43,832 nt of DNA from Asaia bogorensis (GTDB taxonomy: Bacteria > Pseudomonadota > Alphaproteobacteria > Acetobacterales > Acetobacteraceae). The position numbers and the translations under genes were made by a program. The stretch lies in NCBI GenBank assembly GCA_945873195.1, contig CAMCDA010000012.1, forward strand, positions 1 through 43,832, in the 5' to 3' direction. This document shows, piece by piece, positions 1 through 8,800 of the stretch. The notes under the pieces were generated by a model, which saw only the letters and a list, made by a program, of their open reading frames with translations, had not been told where the DNA came from and ran no database searches. How positions within the stretch are numbered: the stretch's first letter is position 1; each line of letters starts with the position of its first letter.

Positions 1-125
1 TGCTTGCGTTGCGGATCAATCGTCTGAACCGGGACTGGGACGCTTATTGGGCGGCGCTGGCCGACAGGCCGTCGGCACCCGCCAATCTCAACCAGCCAGA
101 AGCGTCATCGAACGCCGCCGCTTGA
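1..125 (+). CDS. C-terminal end of an unidentified protein (partial)
   Basis: The frame beginning at base 3 is open from the window edge to a TGA at 123-125 and gives 40 residues, with an Arg/Trp-rich stretch (RINRLNRDWDAYWAAL) followed by a polar Ala/Asn/Ser tail. The composition looks coding, and the frame ends 37 bases before the convergent dinB stop. I do not recognise the family. A transposase C-terminus is conceivable, but nothing visible proves it. Confidence 0.4.
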   Translation, partial: LALRINRLNRDWDAYWAALADRPSAPANLNQPEASSNAAA

Positions 126-162
126 TCCCACAACTTTGGTTCGCACCCATTGGGGCCTGTTG

Positions 163-1413
163 CTAACGCAGCGATCGGCCCCGGGTGATTGCCGCATCGC
201 CGAAACGAGTCCGCAATTGGTCGATCGCGGCTTGGGCCGCCACACGCCGCGGGGCATCGGGGTCGGCCAGGTCGGCGGGGTCCGCCTCGGCGATCGGCAC
301 CAGCGACGCCGCGCCGATCCCGATCAAGCGGAAGGCGGCGCCGGTTGCCTCGCGCGCCAGCAACGACCGGCCAAGATGAAACAGCGTGTCCGGCAGCACC
401 GTCGGCGCGGGCAGCCGAGCGGAGCGGGTTCGTGTGATGAAGCCGCCGGTCTTCAACTTCAACACGACGCCGCCGGCCGCCAGGTCCTGCTCCCTCAATC
501 GGCGCGCCAGTTTTTCCGATAGCCGCCACAAATGCCGTTCCAGGTCCCCCAACTCGGTCAGGTCCGTTTCGAACGTCGTTTCGGCGCTGACCGACTTCGT
601 CTCCCGCGTCGGATCAACAACCCGCCGGTCCTCCCCCCGCGCTCGGCTTACCAAAGCGGGGCCGTCCTCCCCCAGTCGTTTCATCGCGTCCCGATCGTTC
701 AGGACCTGCAAGTGCCCCAACCGCGTGACGCCTTGCGCTTCAAGGCGCTTTGCCAACGCAGGGCCGATGCCGGGCAGGAGGCGCACCGGTTCGGGGGCGA
801 GCAAGTAGGCCGCTTCCCCGGCGCCGATCACCGCGAAGCCGCGCGGCTTGTCACGGCCCGCGGCGATCTTGGACATCAGCCGGTTGGCGGCCAGGCCGAT
901 CGAGACGGTGACGTGCACCTGCCGCTCCACCTCCCGCGCGAAGCGGGCGAGGACGACGGCGGGTGGCGCGCCGTGCAGCGCCTCGGTGCCGGAAAGGTCC
1001 AACACGGCCTCGTCGATCGAGAGCGGTTGGACCAGCGGGGTCAGCTCCCCCATCAGCGCGCGGATCTGGCGGGACGCGGCGGTGTATTTGGCGAAGTCGG
1101 GCTTGATGACGACCGCGTCGGGGCAGGCCTTGAGCGCCTTGAACATCGGCATGGCGCTGCGGACGCCGTGGACCCGCGCGATGTAGCAGGCGGCGGAGAC
1201 GACTCCCCGCGTGCCGCCGCCGACGATCACCGGGCGGGCGGCGAGTTCCGGCCGGTCGCGCTTTTCGACGCTGGCGTAGAAGGCGTCGCAGTCGACATGG
1301 GCGATGGTCAGGCTGAACAACTCGGGATGGCGGACGATGCGCGTGCCGCCGCAGGTCGGGCAACGTGGCGCTTCCCCGACGACCTGGCAGCAGTCGCGGC
1401 AGAGCGCCCCCAT
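163..1413 (-). CDS. dinB: DNA polymerase IV (Y-family, DinB) with N-terminal zinc ribbon
   Basis: Translesion DNA polymerase of 416 residues. The start chosen is the ATG at 1413, one base after the stop of the upstream sugar kinase; the frame runs further upstream, but only antisense to that gene's end. Residues 5-21 carry a Cys4 ribbon (CRDC, then CPTC), an N-terminal extension seen in many alphaproteobacterial DinB proteins and absent from E. coli DinB. The palm follows with HVDCDAFYASVE and the SIDEA catalytic motif, then an HhH region (LLPGIGPALAKRLEAQGV) and the little-finger domain. Expression is probably coupled to the kinase gene. I see no clear LexA box, though one could lie upstream of the kinase. 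Confidence 0.93.
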   Translation of the reverse strand: MGALCRDCCQVVGEAPRCPTCGGTRIVRHPELFSLTIAHVDCDAFYASVEKRDRPELAARPVIVGGGTRGVVSAACYIARVHGVRSAMPMFKALKACPDAVVIKPDFAKYTAASRQIRALMGELTPLVQPLSIDEAVLDLSGTEALHGAPPAVVLARFAREVERQVHVTVSIGLAANRLMSKIAAGRDKPRGFAVIGAGEAAYLLAPEPVRLLPGIGPALAKRLEAQGVTRLGHLQVLNDRDAMKRLGEDGPALVSRARGEDRRVVDPTRETKSVSAETTFETDLTELGDLERHLWRLSEKLARRLREQDLAAGGVVLKLKTGGFITRTRSARLPAPTVLPDTLFHLGRSLLAREATGAAFRLIGIGAASLVPIAEADPADLADPDAPRRVAAQAAIDQLRTRFGDAAITRGRSLR

Positions 1414-1414
1414 C

Positions 1415-2314
1415 CTAGACCGCCGGCCAGAGCCAGGCGGCGCCACGCACGCCCGAGGAATCCCCGTGCCGGTTCCGCAGGATCGGGGTCGCGATGACAT
1501 CGCTGAACACGTGGCGCGGGATCAGCCGGGGCAGTTCCGTATAAAGGTGATCCATGTTGGACAGCCCGCCGCCGAGCACGATCGCATCGGGGTCGAGCAG
1601 GTTGATCACCTGCGCCAGCCCGCGGGCCAGGCGGTCCGCGTGCCGCTCCAACGCCGCTTGGGCGCGGATGTCTCCGGCGGCCGCGCGGGTGGGGAGGGCT
1701 GAGGCGTCGCGCGCCTCGGGTCCGTCGCAGTCGCGGGCGAGCGCGGGGCCGGCGACATAGGTTTCCAGGCAGCCCATCCGGCCGCACCAACAGGCGTTGC
1801 CGGGGAACTCATCGGCGTTGGGCCAGGGCAAGGGGTTGTGGCCCCATTCCCCGGCGACTCGGTGCGGGCCGCGATGGACCTTGCCGTGGGTGACGATGCC
1901 GCCGCCGCAGCCGGTGCCGAGGATGACGCCGAACACCAGGCCATACCCGGCGGCGGCGCCGTCCGAGGCCTCGCTGAGGGCGAAGCAGTTGGCGTCGTTT
2001 TCGACCCGGACCTCCCGGCCGAGGCGTCCGGCCAGGTCGCGGTCCAGCGCATGGCCGTTCAGGGCGAAGGAATTGGCGTTCTTGACCAGCCCGGTCGCGG
2101 GGCTGATCACGCCGGGGATGCCGATGCCGATGGTGGCCATGACGGACAGGCGTGCTTCGGCGTCCCGCACCAGGGTTTCGATGGCCGCGAGGGCGGCTTC
2201 GTAGCCCGTGGGGGTCGGGACGCGTTCACGATGAGGGATGGTGCCGTCGGGGGCGAGGACCGCGATCTCGATCTTGGTGCCGCCGAGGTCGATGCCGATG
2301 CGATGTCTGGTCAT
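1415..2314 (-). CDS. mak: ROK-family sugar kinase, Mak/fructokinase-like
   Basis: A 299-residue ROK kinase that phosphorylates a hexose, probably fructose, with ATP in the cytoplasm. The N-terminus has the phosphate-binding GIDLGGTKIEIAVL. The ROK zinc site is visible as WGHNPLP followed by CWCGRMGCLE (CxCxxxxC). The order WGHNPLPW...CLETYVAG resembles E. coli Mak more than NagK or Glk. The ATG at 2314 has no strong Shine-Dalgarno. It is immediately upstream of dinB with a one-base gap (TAG-G-ATG), so the two are probably translationally coupled, although no functional link is known. Substrate specificity is inferred from motif resemblance only. Confidence 0.85.
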   Translation of the reverse strand: MTRHRIGIDLGGTKIEIAVLAPDGTIPHRERVPTPTGYEAALAAIETLVRDAEARLSVMATIGIGIPGVISPATGLVKNANSFALNGHALDRDLAGRLGREVRVENDANCFALSEASDGAAAGYGLVFGVILGTGCGGGIVTHGKVHRGPHRVAGEWGHNPLPWPNADEFPGNACWCGRMGCLETYVAGPALARDCDGPEARDASALPTRAAAGDIRAQAALERHADRLARGLAQVINLLDPDAIVLGGGLSNMDHLYTELPRLIPRHVFSDVIATPILRNRHGDSSGVRGAAWLWPAV

Positions 2315-2335
2315 GCAGGGATAGCATGCCGGGGT

Positions 2336-2359
2336 GACCCCGCTTGCTCAAGCGGGGTC
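2336..2359. repeat. Perfect 11-bp inverted repeat (hairpin)
   Basis: The arms GACCCCGCTTG and CAAGCGGGGTC are separated by two bases. It lies 22 bases upstream of the ROK kinase start. There is no T-tract, so it is more likely a dispersed alphaproteobacterial palindrome than an intrinsic terminator. Confidence 0.75.
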
Positions 2360-2512
2360 TGGGCTTCAGGATGGTTTGCCGTGGGGGCGGCTGGCCCGGG
2401 ACGGATGCCGGTGCGGCAAAGGACATGTTGCCTAGGCGATGGCCGGCCGGGTAGGATGGAACGGATGACGAACGTCGGCTTATGCGAGGGGGCGCCGCGG
2501 GTGGCCCGATCG

Positions 2513-2857
2513 GATTTTTTCCCCGGACAGCACCCCATGCCCGGTGAGGATTCGTGGCTGATCGGCTGGTTCGGGGCGGTGGGACGGGGATGGTCGACGG
2601 AGGCCTCGCTACCCCTTATTCCCCCCATCCCCATCGTCATGGCCGGGCCTGACCCGGCAACCCGCGCAATGGCGTGTGTGCAACGCCGTGGCAGCACCGG
2701 CGTCGAGTGGGTGGCCGGGTCGCGCCCGGCCATGACGGTGGGCCGGGGGTGGCGCCGCGCAACCCCGCCAATGTCCCCTCCGACTGACCGGGCAGGCTTC
2801 CCCAACCCCTCGCCCATTTTTTTCCACACGGTCCTACCCCATGTCCGGTGAGAAATC
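2513..2857 (+). repeat. Pair of imperfect ~41-bp direct repeats bracketing a palindromic element
   Basis: Copy 1 (about 2513-2553) and copy 2 (about 2815-2857) each have a T6-7 run, a C-rich spacer, then ACCCCATG[C/T]CCGGTGAG. They flank the inverted repeat at 2636-2736. The gap 2315-2902 shows no convincing gene: the frames crossing it encode only repeat-derived Pro/Arg/Gly sequence. Confidence 0.55.
2636..2736. repeat. Long inverted repeat of the GTCATGGCCGGGC type
   Basis: Left arm 2636-2663 and right arm 2709-2736 are inverted. GTCATGGCCGGGC pairs exactly with GCCCGGCCATGAC, and GACCCGGCAACCC matches GGGTGGCCGGGTC at 12 of 13 positions. Each arm is also internally palindromic around CCGGG/CCCGG. 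This is a common alphaproteobacterial intergenic repeat design; a related simple copy lies at 10430-10458. Confidence 0.8.
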
Positions 2858-2902
2858 CGCCCCAACCACCCCCTCAAACCACTCCCCTTCCGGACCTGGC
2901 GC

Positions 2903-3154
2903 ATGAGTGAGACCCTCCTCGACGTGAAGGGCATGAGCTGCCCGCTGCCCGTGCTGCGCGCCAACCGCGCGCTGCGTTCCATGCCGGCGGGGGAGAAACT
3001 GCGCGTCCTCGCGACCGACCGCGCCGCCGTCGCCGACTTCCAAGCCTATTGCCGGGAAACCGGCCACGCTTTGGTCGCCTTCGGAGAGGAGAACGGCGTT
3101 TTCAGCTTCGTTATCCGTCGCCGAAGCGAAGACCCGGCAACCGGGGACTCCTGA
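2903..3154 (+). CDS. TusA-family sulfur-carrier/sulfurtransferase protein
   Basis: An 83-residue protein of the TusA/SirA fold. It has the family signature CPLPVLR with the persulfide-accepting cysteine at residue 13, and the GE..RVLATDRAAVADFQAYCRETGH pattern typical of TusA-like proteins. Such proteins pass sulfur in tRNA thiolation, molybdopterin or Fe-S pathways; which one applies here cannot be read from the sequence. It is the first gene of a tight plus-strand cluster, with the next ATG one base past its TGA. It could also be called a YedF/SirA-like protein. Confidence 0.88.
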   Translation: MSETLLDVKGMSCPLPVLRANRALRSMPAGEKLRVLATDRAAVADFQAYCRETGHALVAFGEENGVFSFVIRRRSEDPATGDS

Positions 3155-3155
3155 C

Positions 3156-4082
3156 ATGCCCACTTTGCTGATCACCCACCCGGCCTGCCTCGACCACGAC
3201 ATGGGCCCGCACCACCCCGAACGGCCGGACCGGCTGCGCGCCGTGCTCGACGCACTGGATGCCCCCGACTTCGCGGCCCTGAACCGGGAGGAAGCGCCGG
3301 AAGCGACGGTCGAACAGCTCTCCCGCCCGCACCCGCGTGAGTATGTGGAGGCGATCCTCTCCATCCGCCCCGATTTGGGGGAGATGGTGCAGCTTGACGG
3401 CGATACCTCCATGGGCGCCGGCAGCGCCGAGGCCGCGTTGCGCGCCGCCGGGGGCGCCTGCGCCGCGGTCGACGCGGTAATGGAAGGCAGGGCCGAACAC
3501 GTGTTCGTGGCGACGCGCCCGCCGGGGCACCATTCGGAACCGCGCCGGCCAATGGGGTTCTGCCTGTTCAACAACGTCGCCGTCGCCGCGTTGTATGCCC
3601 GCGCGCGTTGGGAAATCCAGCGAGTCGCCGTCGTGGATTTCGACGTCCATCACGGCAACGGAACCCAGGCGATGTTCTGGAATGATCCGGACCTGTTCTA
3701 CGCGTCCTCCCACCAAAGCCCTTGCTACCCGGGGACCGGGGACACCTCCGAAACAGGCGTCGCCAACAACATCGTCAATACGCCCTTGCGCCCGCGTTCC
3801 GGCGGCAAGGAGTTCCGCGCCGCCTGGGCCGACACGATCCTGCCGGCGCTGGATCGGTTCGCGCCGGGGCTGCTGATCATCTCGGCCGGGTTCGACGCGC
3901 ATCGGGACGATCCGCTGGCCCAACTGCGGCTGGAAACCGAGGATTTCGCCTGGATCACCCAGGAGCTTGTGGCACTCGCCAACCGTCATTGCGGCGGGCG
4001 GGTGGTATCGGTCCTGGAAGGCGGCTACGACCTGGACGCGCTGGCCGACTCGGTCGCGGCGCATGTCCGTGTGCTGATGTAG
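3156..4082 (+). CDS. Histone-deacetylase-family Zn amidohydrolase
   Basis: A 308-residue class II HDAC-like enzyme, which removes acetyl groups from acetyl-lysine or acetylpolyamine-type substrates. All core residues are present: tandem His H125-H126 in RPPGHHSE, zinc ligands in VVDFDVHHGNGTQ (D163, H165), the third Asp in SAGFDAH (D247), and the GGY tyrosine (Y291). Length matches bacterial HDAC-like amidohydrolases. It sits between the TusA-like gene and xseB. The true substrate is unknown; acetoin utilisation and acetylpolyamine cleavage are both possible for the family. Confidence 0.9.
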   Translation: MPTLLITHPACLDHDMGPHHPERPDRLRAVLDALDAPDFAALNREEAPEATVEQLSRPHPREYVEAILSIRPDLGEMVQLDGDTSMGAGSAEAALRAAGGACAAVDAVMEGRAEHVFVATRPPGHHSEPRRPMGFCLFNNVAVAALYARARWEIQRVAVVDFDVHHGNGTQAMFWNDPDLFYASSHQSPCYPGTGDTSETGVANNIVNTPLRPRSGGKEFRAAWADTILPALDRFAPGLLIISAGFDAHRDDPLAQLRLETEDFAWITQELVALANRHCGGRVVSVLEGGYDLDALADSVAAHVRVLM

Positions 4083-4091
4083 GAGCGGGGA

Positions 4092-4334
4092 ATGGCTGAG
4101 GCGAAGGCCCAGGATGTCGGCAAGCTGTCGTTCGAGGACGCGTTGGCCGAACTGGAACAGATCGTGCGCGGCCTGGAAGGCGGCCAGCAGAAGCTGGAAG
4201 ACGCCATCAAGGCCTATGAACGCGGCGCCGCCCTGCGCAAACATTGTGAGGCCAAGCTGGCCGAGGCCGAGGCGCGGGTCGCCGCCATCGTTCGCGACGC
4301 CGATGGCAATGTCTCCACCCGTCCGCTGGAGTAG
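4092..4334 (+). CDS. xseB: Exodeoxyribonuclease VII small subunit
   Basis: An 80-residue XseB, the helical subunit that binds the large subunit XseA in the ssDNA exonuclease. The family core LSFEDALAELEQIVRGLEGG and the EDAIKAYERGAALRKHCE helix are intact. Its Shine-Dalgarno AGGAG overlaps the stop codon (TAGGAG) of the deacetylase gene, so the two are translationally linked. The xseA gene is not in this window. Confidence 0.95.
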   Translation: MAEAKAQDVGKLSFEDALAELEQIVRGLEGGQQKLEDAIKAYERGAALRKHCEAKLAEAEARVAAIVRDADGNVSTRPLE

Positions 4335-4336
4335 GG

Positions 4337-5104
4337 TTGGCTCGTCCCGATAAACCACCTGGCAAGCAACGCGCGGATATCCTGCTGGTCGAACGAGGCC
4401 TGGTCGAAAGCAGGACCCGCGCCCAGGCGCTGATCATGGCTGGCAAGGTGTTTGCCGGCGACCGCGCCGTAGCCAAGTCCGGTGACGTCCTGCCCGCCGA
4501 TACCGCGCTGTCGGTGAAGGGCCAGGATCACCCCTGGGTGTCACGCGGCGGGCTGAAGCTGGTGCATGGGCTGGACCATTTCGGGTTCCAGGCACAGGGG
4601 CTGGTCTGCCTGGATGTCGGAGCCTCCACCGGCGGGTTCACCGATGTGCTGCTGTCCCGTGGCGCCATCCGGGTTCACGCGGTGGATGTCGGGCATGGGC
4701 AGCTGGCCTGGAAGCTCCGCTCCGACCCTCGCGTTGTTGTTCATGAAAAGACGAATGCCCGCCATTTGACCGCGGACCGGATCGGGGAGCCGGTTGAGGC
4801 CCTGGTCTGCGATGCTAGCTTCATCGGGCTGGCCACCCTGCTTCCGGCACCTTTGGCCCTGTGTGTGCCAGGAGCCTGGGCGATCGCGCTGATCAAGCCG
4901 CAGTTTGAGGCCGGGCCGGAGGCGGTGGGCAGCAAGGGCGTGGTCCGAGATCCCGCCGTCCATGCGGAGGTATGTGAGAGGGTGCGGGCCTGGTGGTCCG
5001 CCCTGCCGGGATGGCGCGTGCTGGGGATTGTCGAAAGCCCGATCACCGGGCCGGAAGGCAACCGCGAGTTTCTGATCGGAGCGATGCGGGAGGCGGTGGC
5101 GTGA
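4337..5104 (+). CDS. tlyA: TlyA-family rRNA 2'-O-methyltransferase / hemolysin-like protein
   Basis: A 255-residue protein with an N-terminal S4 RNA-binding domain (about residues 12-70) followed by an FtsJ/RrmJ-like methyltransferase domain containing the SAM motif LDVGASTGGFTDVLL. The bridging VSRGGLKL is characteristic of TlyA, which modifies ribose in 16S/23S rRNA in actinobacteria. The start is a TTG two bases after the xseB stop. In many alphaproteobacteria ispA and dxs lie between xseB and tlyA; here they are absent from this position. The 3' end is convergent with mntP, 8 bases away. Confidence 0.92.
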   Translation: MARPDKPPGKQRADILLVERGLVESRTRAQALIMAGKVFAGDRAVAKSGDVLPADTALSVKGQDHPWVSRGGLKLVHGLDHFGFQAQGLVCLDVGASTGGFTDVLLSRGAIRVHAVDVGHGQLAWKLRSDPRVVVHEKTNARHLTADRIGEPVEALVCDASFIGLATLLPAPLALCVPGAWAIALIKPQFEAGPEAVGSKGVVRDPAVHAEVCERVRAWWSALPGWRVLGIVESPITGPEGNREFLIGAMREAVA

Positions 5105-5112
5105 GCCGCCCC

Positions 5113-5682
5113 TCACCCAACAAACACCGTATGGTCCAGCAGTATCTTCGTGCCGATTGCGATCAAGCACAGCCCGCCCATGATCTCGGCGCCCCGTCCG
5201 AACAGCGGGCCCATCCACCGGCCAGCCAAGGTGCCGAGGGTCGTCATCAGGAACGTGGTCAGCCCAATCGCCAGCGCGGCCCACAGGATATCCACGCCCA
5301 TCAGAGCCAGGGTAACACCGACCGCCATGGCATCCAGGCTCGTGCCGACCGCCGTCAACACCAGGACCGTCAGAGAGTGGCGGGTCCGCGCGGGTGCCTC
5401 GGACGCCGGCCGCCCGATGGCATGGAACGCCATCCGCCCGCCCAGGACTCCCAGGATCACAAAGGCCGCCCAATGGTCGATATCGGCGATCCAGGCCGCC
5501 GCGGTCATTCCGGCGGCCCAGCCGATCACCCGGGTCAGCATCTCGATCGCGCCGAAGATCAGACCGGTCCGCAGCGCCTCGCTCATCCGAGGACGGTGCA
5601 ACGCCGCCCCCTTCCCCAACGCGGCGGCAAAGGCATCCATCGACATGCCAAAGGCAAGAATCAGCGTGGCGGCGGCGGACAT
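5113..5682 (-). CDS. mntP: Manganese efflux pump MntP
   Basis: A 189-residue inner-membrane Mn2+ exporter of the MntP (YebN) family with about six hydrophobic helices. The family's paired acidic motifs are present: FGMSMDAFAAALGKG in the first helix and GTSLDAMAVG in the middle. The ATG at 5682 was chosen because AGGAG lies eight bases upstream and the protein then starts as in homologues; the frame extends 14 codons further without a better site. It is downstream of metH on the same strand, but a 199-base gap with a perfect TATAAT suggests its own promoter. Confidence 0.93.
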   Translation of the reverse strand: MSAAATLILAFGMSMDAFAAALGKGAALHRPRMSEALRTGLIFGAIEMLTRVIGWAAGMTAAAWIADIDHWAAFVILGVLGGRMAFHAIGRPASEAPARTRHSLTVLVLTAVGTSLDAMAVGVTLALMGVDILWAALAIGLTTFLMTTLGTLAGRWMGPLFGRGAEIMGGLCLIAIGTKILLDHTVFVG

Positions 5683-5771
5683 TCCAGGCTCCTGGCGCGA
5701 GGGGGCCGGGAAACGCCGGTCCACCGCATCCGTCCGGCCGCCCCGCCAATGCGGGACTCGAAGGCCGAGCG

Positions 5772-5867
5772 GGCGAGGCGCTAGTAGCCTCGCCGCTGGA
5801 GATTGTCAAAATTATATTTATTTTCAACGAATTACCGCCAATGGCTACAAGATGTAGCCACGGCTAC
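5772..5867 (-). promoter_or_regulatory. Structured, AT-island leader between metH and mntP
   Basis: Three things stand out on the minus strand. After the metH stop there are overlapping GTAGCC/GGCTAC inverted repeats (5843-5867) that can fold in two mutually exclusive ways. Then comes a 30-base AT-rich island with a perfect TATAAT (5811-5816). Finally there is a strong hairpin, GGCGAGGC paired with GCCTCGCC around a 7-base loop (5772-5794). A manganese-responsive promoter is a reasonable inference, but no known riboswitch consensus was recognised. Confidence 0.45.
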
Positions 5868-5881
5868 GAACCAGGACGCCC

Positions 5882-8800
5882 CTACACAGAGAAATATTTC
5901 GCCTTCGGATTCAGCACCACGATCGCGCTGGTCGATTGTTCCGGATGCAACTGGAACTCATCCGACAGGTCCACCCCGATCCGGTCGGCGCCCAGCAGCT
6001 TCAGAATGGGTTCCTGGTCCTCCAGCCGCGGGCAGGCCGGATAGCCGAAGCTGTAGCGGCTGCCGCGATAGCTCTGCGCCAGCATCTTTTCCATGTCCCG
6101 GTCGTCCTCGGCCGAGAAACCCAGTTCGGCGCGGATGCGCTTGTGGACGTATTCCGCCATCGCCTCTGCCATCTCCACCGACAGGCCGTGCAGGTACAAA
6201 TAGTCCTGGTAGCGGTTCTCCTCGAACCATTCCCGCGCCACGTCGGACGCCTTCTGCCCGACCGTGACCACCTGCAACCCGATCACGTCCCGTTCGGCGT
6301 CATCGATGTCGCGGAAGAAGTCGGCGATGCACTCCCCGTCATCCTTCGGCTGGCGTGGCAAGGTGAAGCGGGTCAGCTCCGTCTTGCCGTCCTGGTCGAA
6401 GATGACCAGGTCGTTGCCCTGGCCCGCGGCCTTCCAATATCCGTAGGCCGCCTGAGGCTTCAGGATCGCCCGTTCCTCACACAGTGCCAGCATCCGGCGC
6501 ATGACCGGGCGCAGCTCCTGCTTCGCCCAGCCGATGAAATCATCCAGCGTGCGGCCCTGTTTCCGGAAGCCCCACTGGAACTGATACAGGCTGCGTTCGT
6601 TGATGAAGGGCACGACGGCCTTGGGCGCGGCCTCCACGATCCGGGGACCCCAGAACGGAGGCTCCACCACCGGCACGCCCTGCGTGATCCGCCGCCGGCG
6701 TTCCCGCACCACGTTCATGTCCACCGGACGGAACGCCTTCTCATCCGCCTGGCCCAGCGTGCGCGACGTGTTGCGCGCCTTGCCGGATCGCTTGGACTGC
6801 ACCGCCGCCAGGTAGTCATCGAACCCGTTGCCGGTGACGCGATCCATCAGATGCAGCCCGTCGAAGGCATCGCGGGCATAGGCGACGCGGCCCGAGCCAT
6901 AGGCGCGAACACAGTCATCCTCCACATAGTTCCGCGTCAGCGCGGCTCCACCGAGAAGGACGGGGACATCGAGACCCTGGCGCGACATCTCCTCCAGGTT
7001 TTCCCGCATCACGACGGTGGACTTCACCAACAGCCCGGACATGCCGATGGCATGCGCCCGGTGTTCCTTCACGGCGGTCAGCATATCGGCCAGCGGCACC
7101 TTGATGCCCAAATTGACCACGCGATAGCCGTTGTTGGTCAGGATGATGTCGACCAGATTCTTGCCGATGTCATGCACGTCGCCCTTCACGGTCGCGAGCA
7201 CGATCGTGCCTTTCTCCTGGCCATCCACCCGCTCCATATGCGGTTCCAGATGGGCAACGGCGGCCTTCATCGTCTCCGCGCTTTGCAGCACGAAGGGCAA
7301 CTGCATCTTGCCGGCGCCGAACAGCTCGCCAACGACCTTCATGCCGTCCAGCAGGACGTTGTTGATGATCTCCAGCGGCGGCAGGGTCTTCAGCGCGTCG
7401 TCCAGTTCCTCCTGCAAGCCCTTCCGGTCGCCATCCACGATGCGGTCCTTCAACCGGCCCTCCACCGTCTCGGCCCGCTTCTTGACCACGGCATCAGCCA
7501 GCTTCCGGCCGGAGAAGATTTCCAGCAGCTTCTGCAGCGGATCGTAATCCTCGGTCCGGCGGTCGAAGATCAGGTCCTCGGCGACCTTCACCTCCTCGGG
7601 CGCGATCAGATGGATCGGCCGGATCTTGGAAACATGGATGATCGCCCCGGTCATGCCGGCCCGCACCGCATGGTCCAGGAACACCGAATTCAGCACCGCG
7701 CGCGCCGCCGGGTTCAGGCCGAAGCTGACATTGGACAGGCCGAGGATGATCTGGATCTCGGGAAACTTCTCCCGAATCGCCTTGATCCCCTCCAGCGTCC
7801 ACAACGCCAGCTTGCGGTCGTCCTCACTCCCGGTCGCAACCGTGAAGGTCAGCGGGTCGATCATCAGGTCGGATTGCGGCAGGCCGTACTTGTCGCAGGC
7901 GAATTCCACCAGGCGGGTGGCGATGCGGACCTTGTCCTCGGGCGTCTTCGCCATGCCGACTTCGTCGATCGTCAGCGCGATCACCGCGGCGCCGAAGCGC
8001 TTGGCCAGGATCATGCGGTCGGTCGCGTGGCCTTCCCCGTCCTCGAAATTGATCGAGTTGATGATCGCCTTGCCGCCATGCAGCTTCAACGCGGCCTCCA
8101 GCACCGGAGTTTCCGTGCTGTCGATGACCAGCGGGCTGTTCACGGACGCGGTGAAGCGGGTGATGACCTCGGTCATCTCCATGTTCTCATCACGGCCGAC
8201 AAAGGCGGTGCAGATGTCGAGCGCGTGGGAGCCTTCGCCGATCTGCTCGCGCCCCATGGACACGCAGCCGTCCCAGTCGCCGGCTTCCTGCAATTCCCGC
8301 CACTTCTTGGAGCCGTTGGCGTTGCAACGCTCCCCGATCGCGAAGATCGCGTTTTCCTGCCGCAGCGCGACGGCCTGATACAGGCTGGCGACGGACGGAA
8401 CCCAGATCGGCTTGCGCGCCACTGGCGCGGGCCTGAAGCCACCGCGCTTCCGCAGCATCGCATCCAAGGCCTGGATATGCGGGATCGAGGTGCCGCAGCA
8501 GCCGCCGATGAGGTTGACCCCGTCCTCGGCCACGAACCGTTCCACCCACGTCGCGAGTTCAGCGCCGCCCAGCGGGTAATGGGTCTGACCATCCACCAGT
8601 TCCGGCAGGCCGGCGTTCGGCTGCACCGAAATCATCCCCGGCCAGTTCTTCGCCAGCCAGCCGACGTGTTCGGCCATCTCCTGCGGCCCCGTGGCGCAGT
8701 TGAGGCCCATCAGGGGCACATCCAGCGCATGCACCACGGCGGCCGCGGCGGCGATGTCCGGCCCGACCAGCAGCGTGCCCGTGGTTTCCACCGTCACCTG

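Noticed and set aside
1308-1790. Plus- and minus-strand frames over the dinB/kinase junction
   Set aside because: They are shadows of dinB and the ROK kinase; both real frames have full-length, motif-rich products.
2311-2982. A 223-codon minus-strand frame across the repeat-filled gap
   Set aside because: The residues (VMAGRDPATH, AGSGPAMT) are translations of the palindromic repeat, and it overlaps the start of the TusA-like gene.
5683-5810. yybP-ykoY manganese riboswitch upstream of mntP
   Set aside because: The expected position is right, but the conserved loops of that riboswitch could not be found; only generic hairpins are visible.
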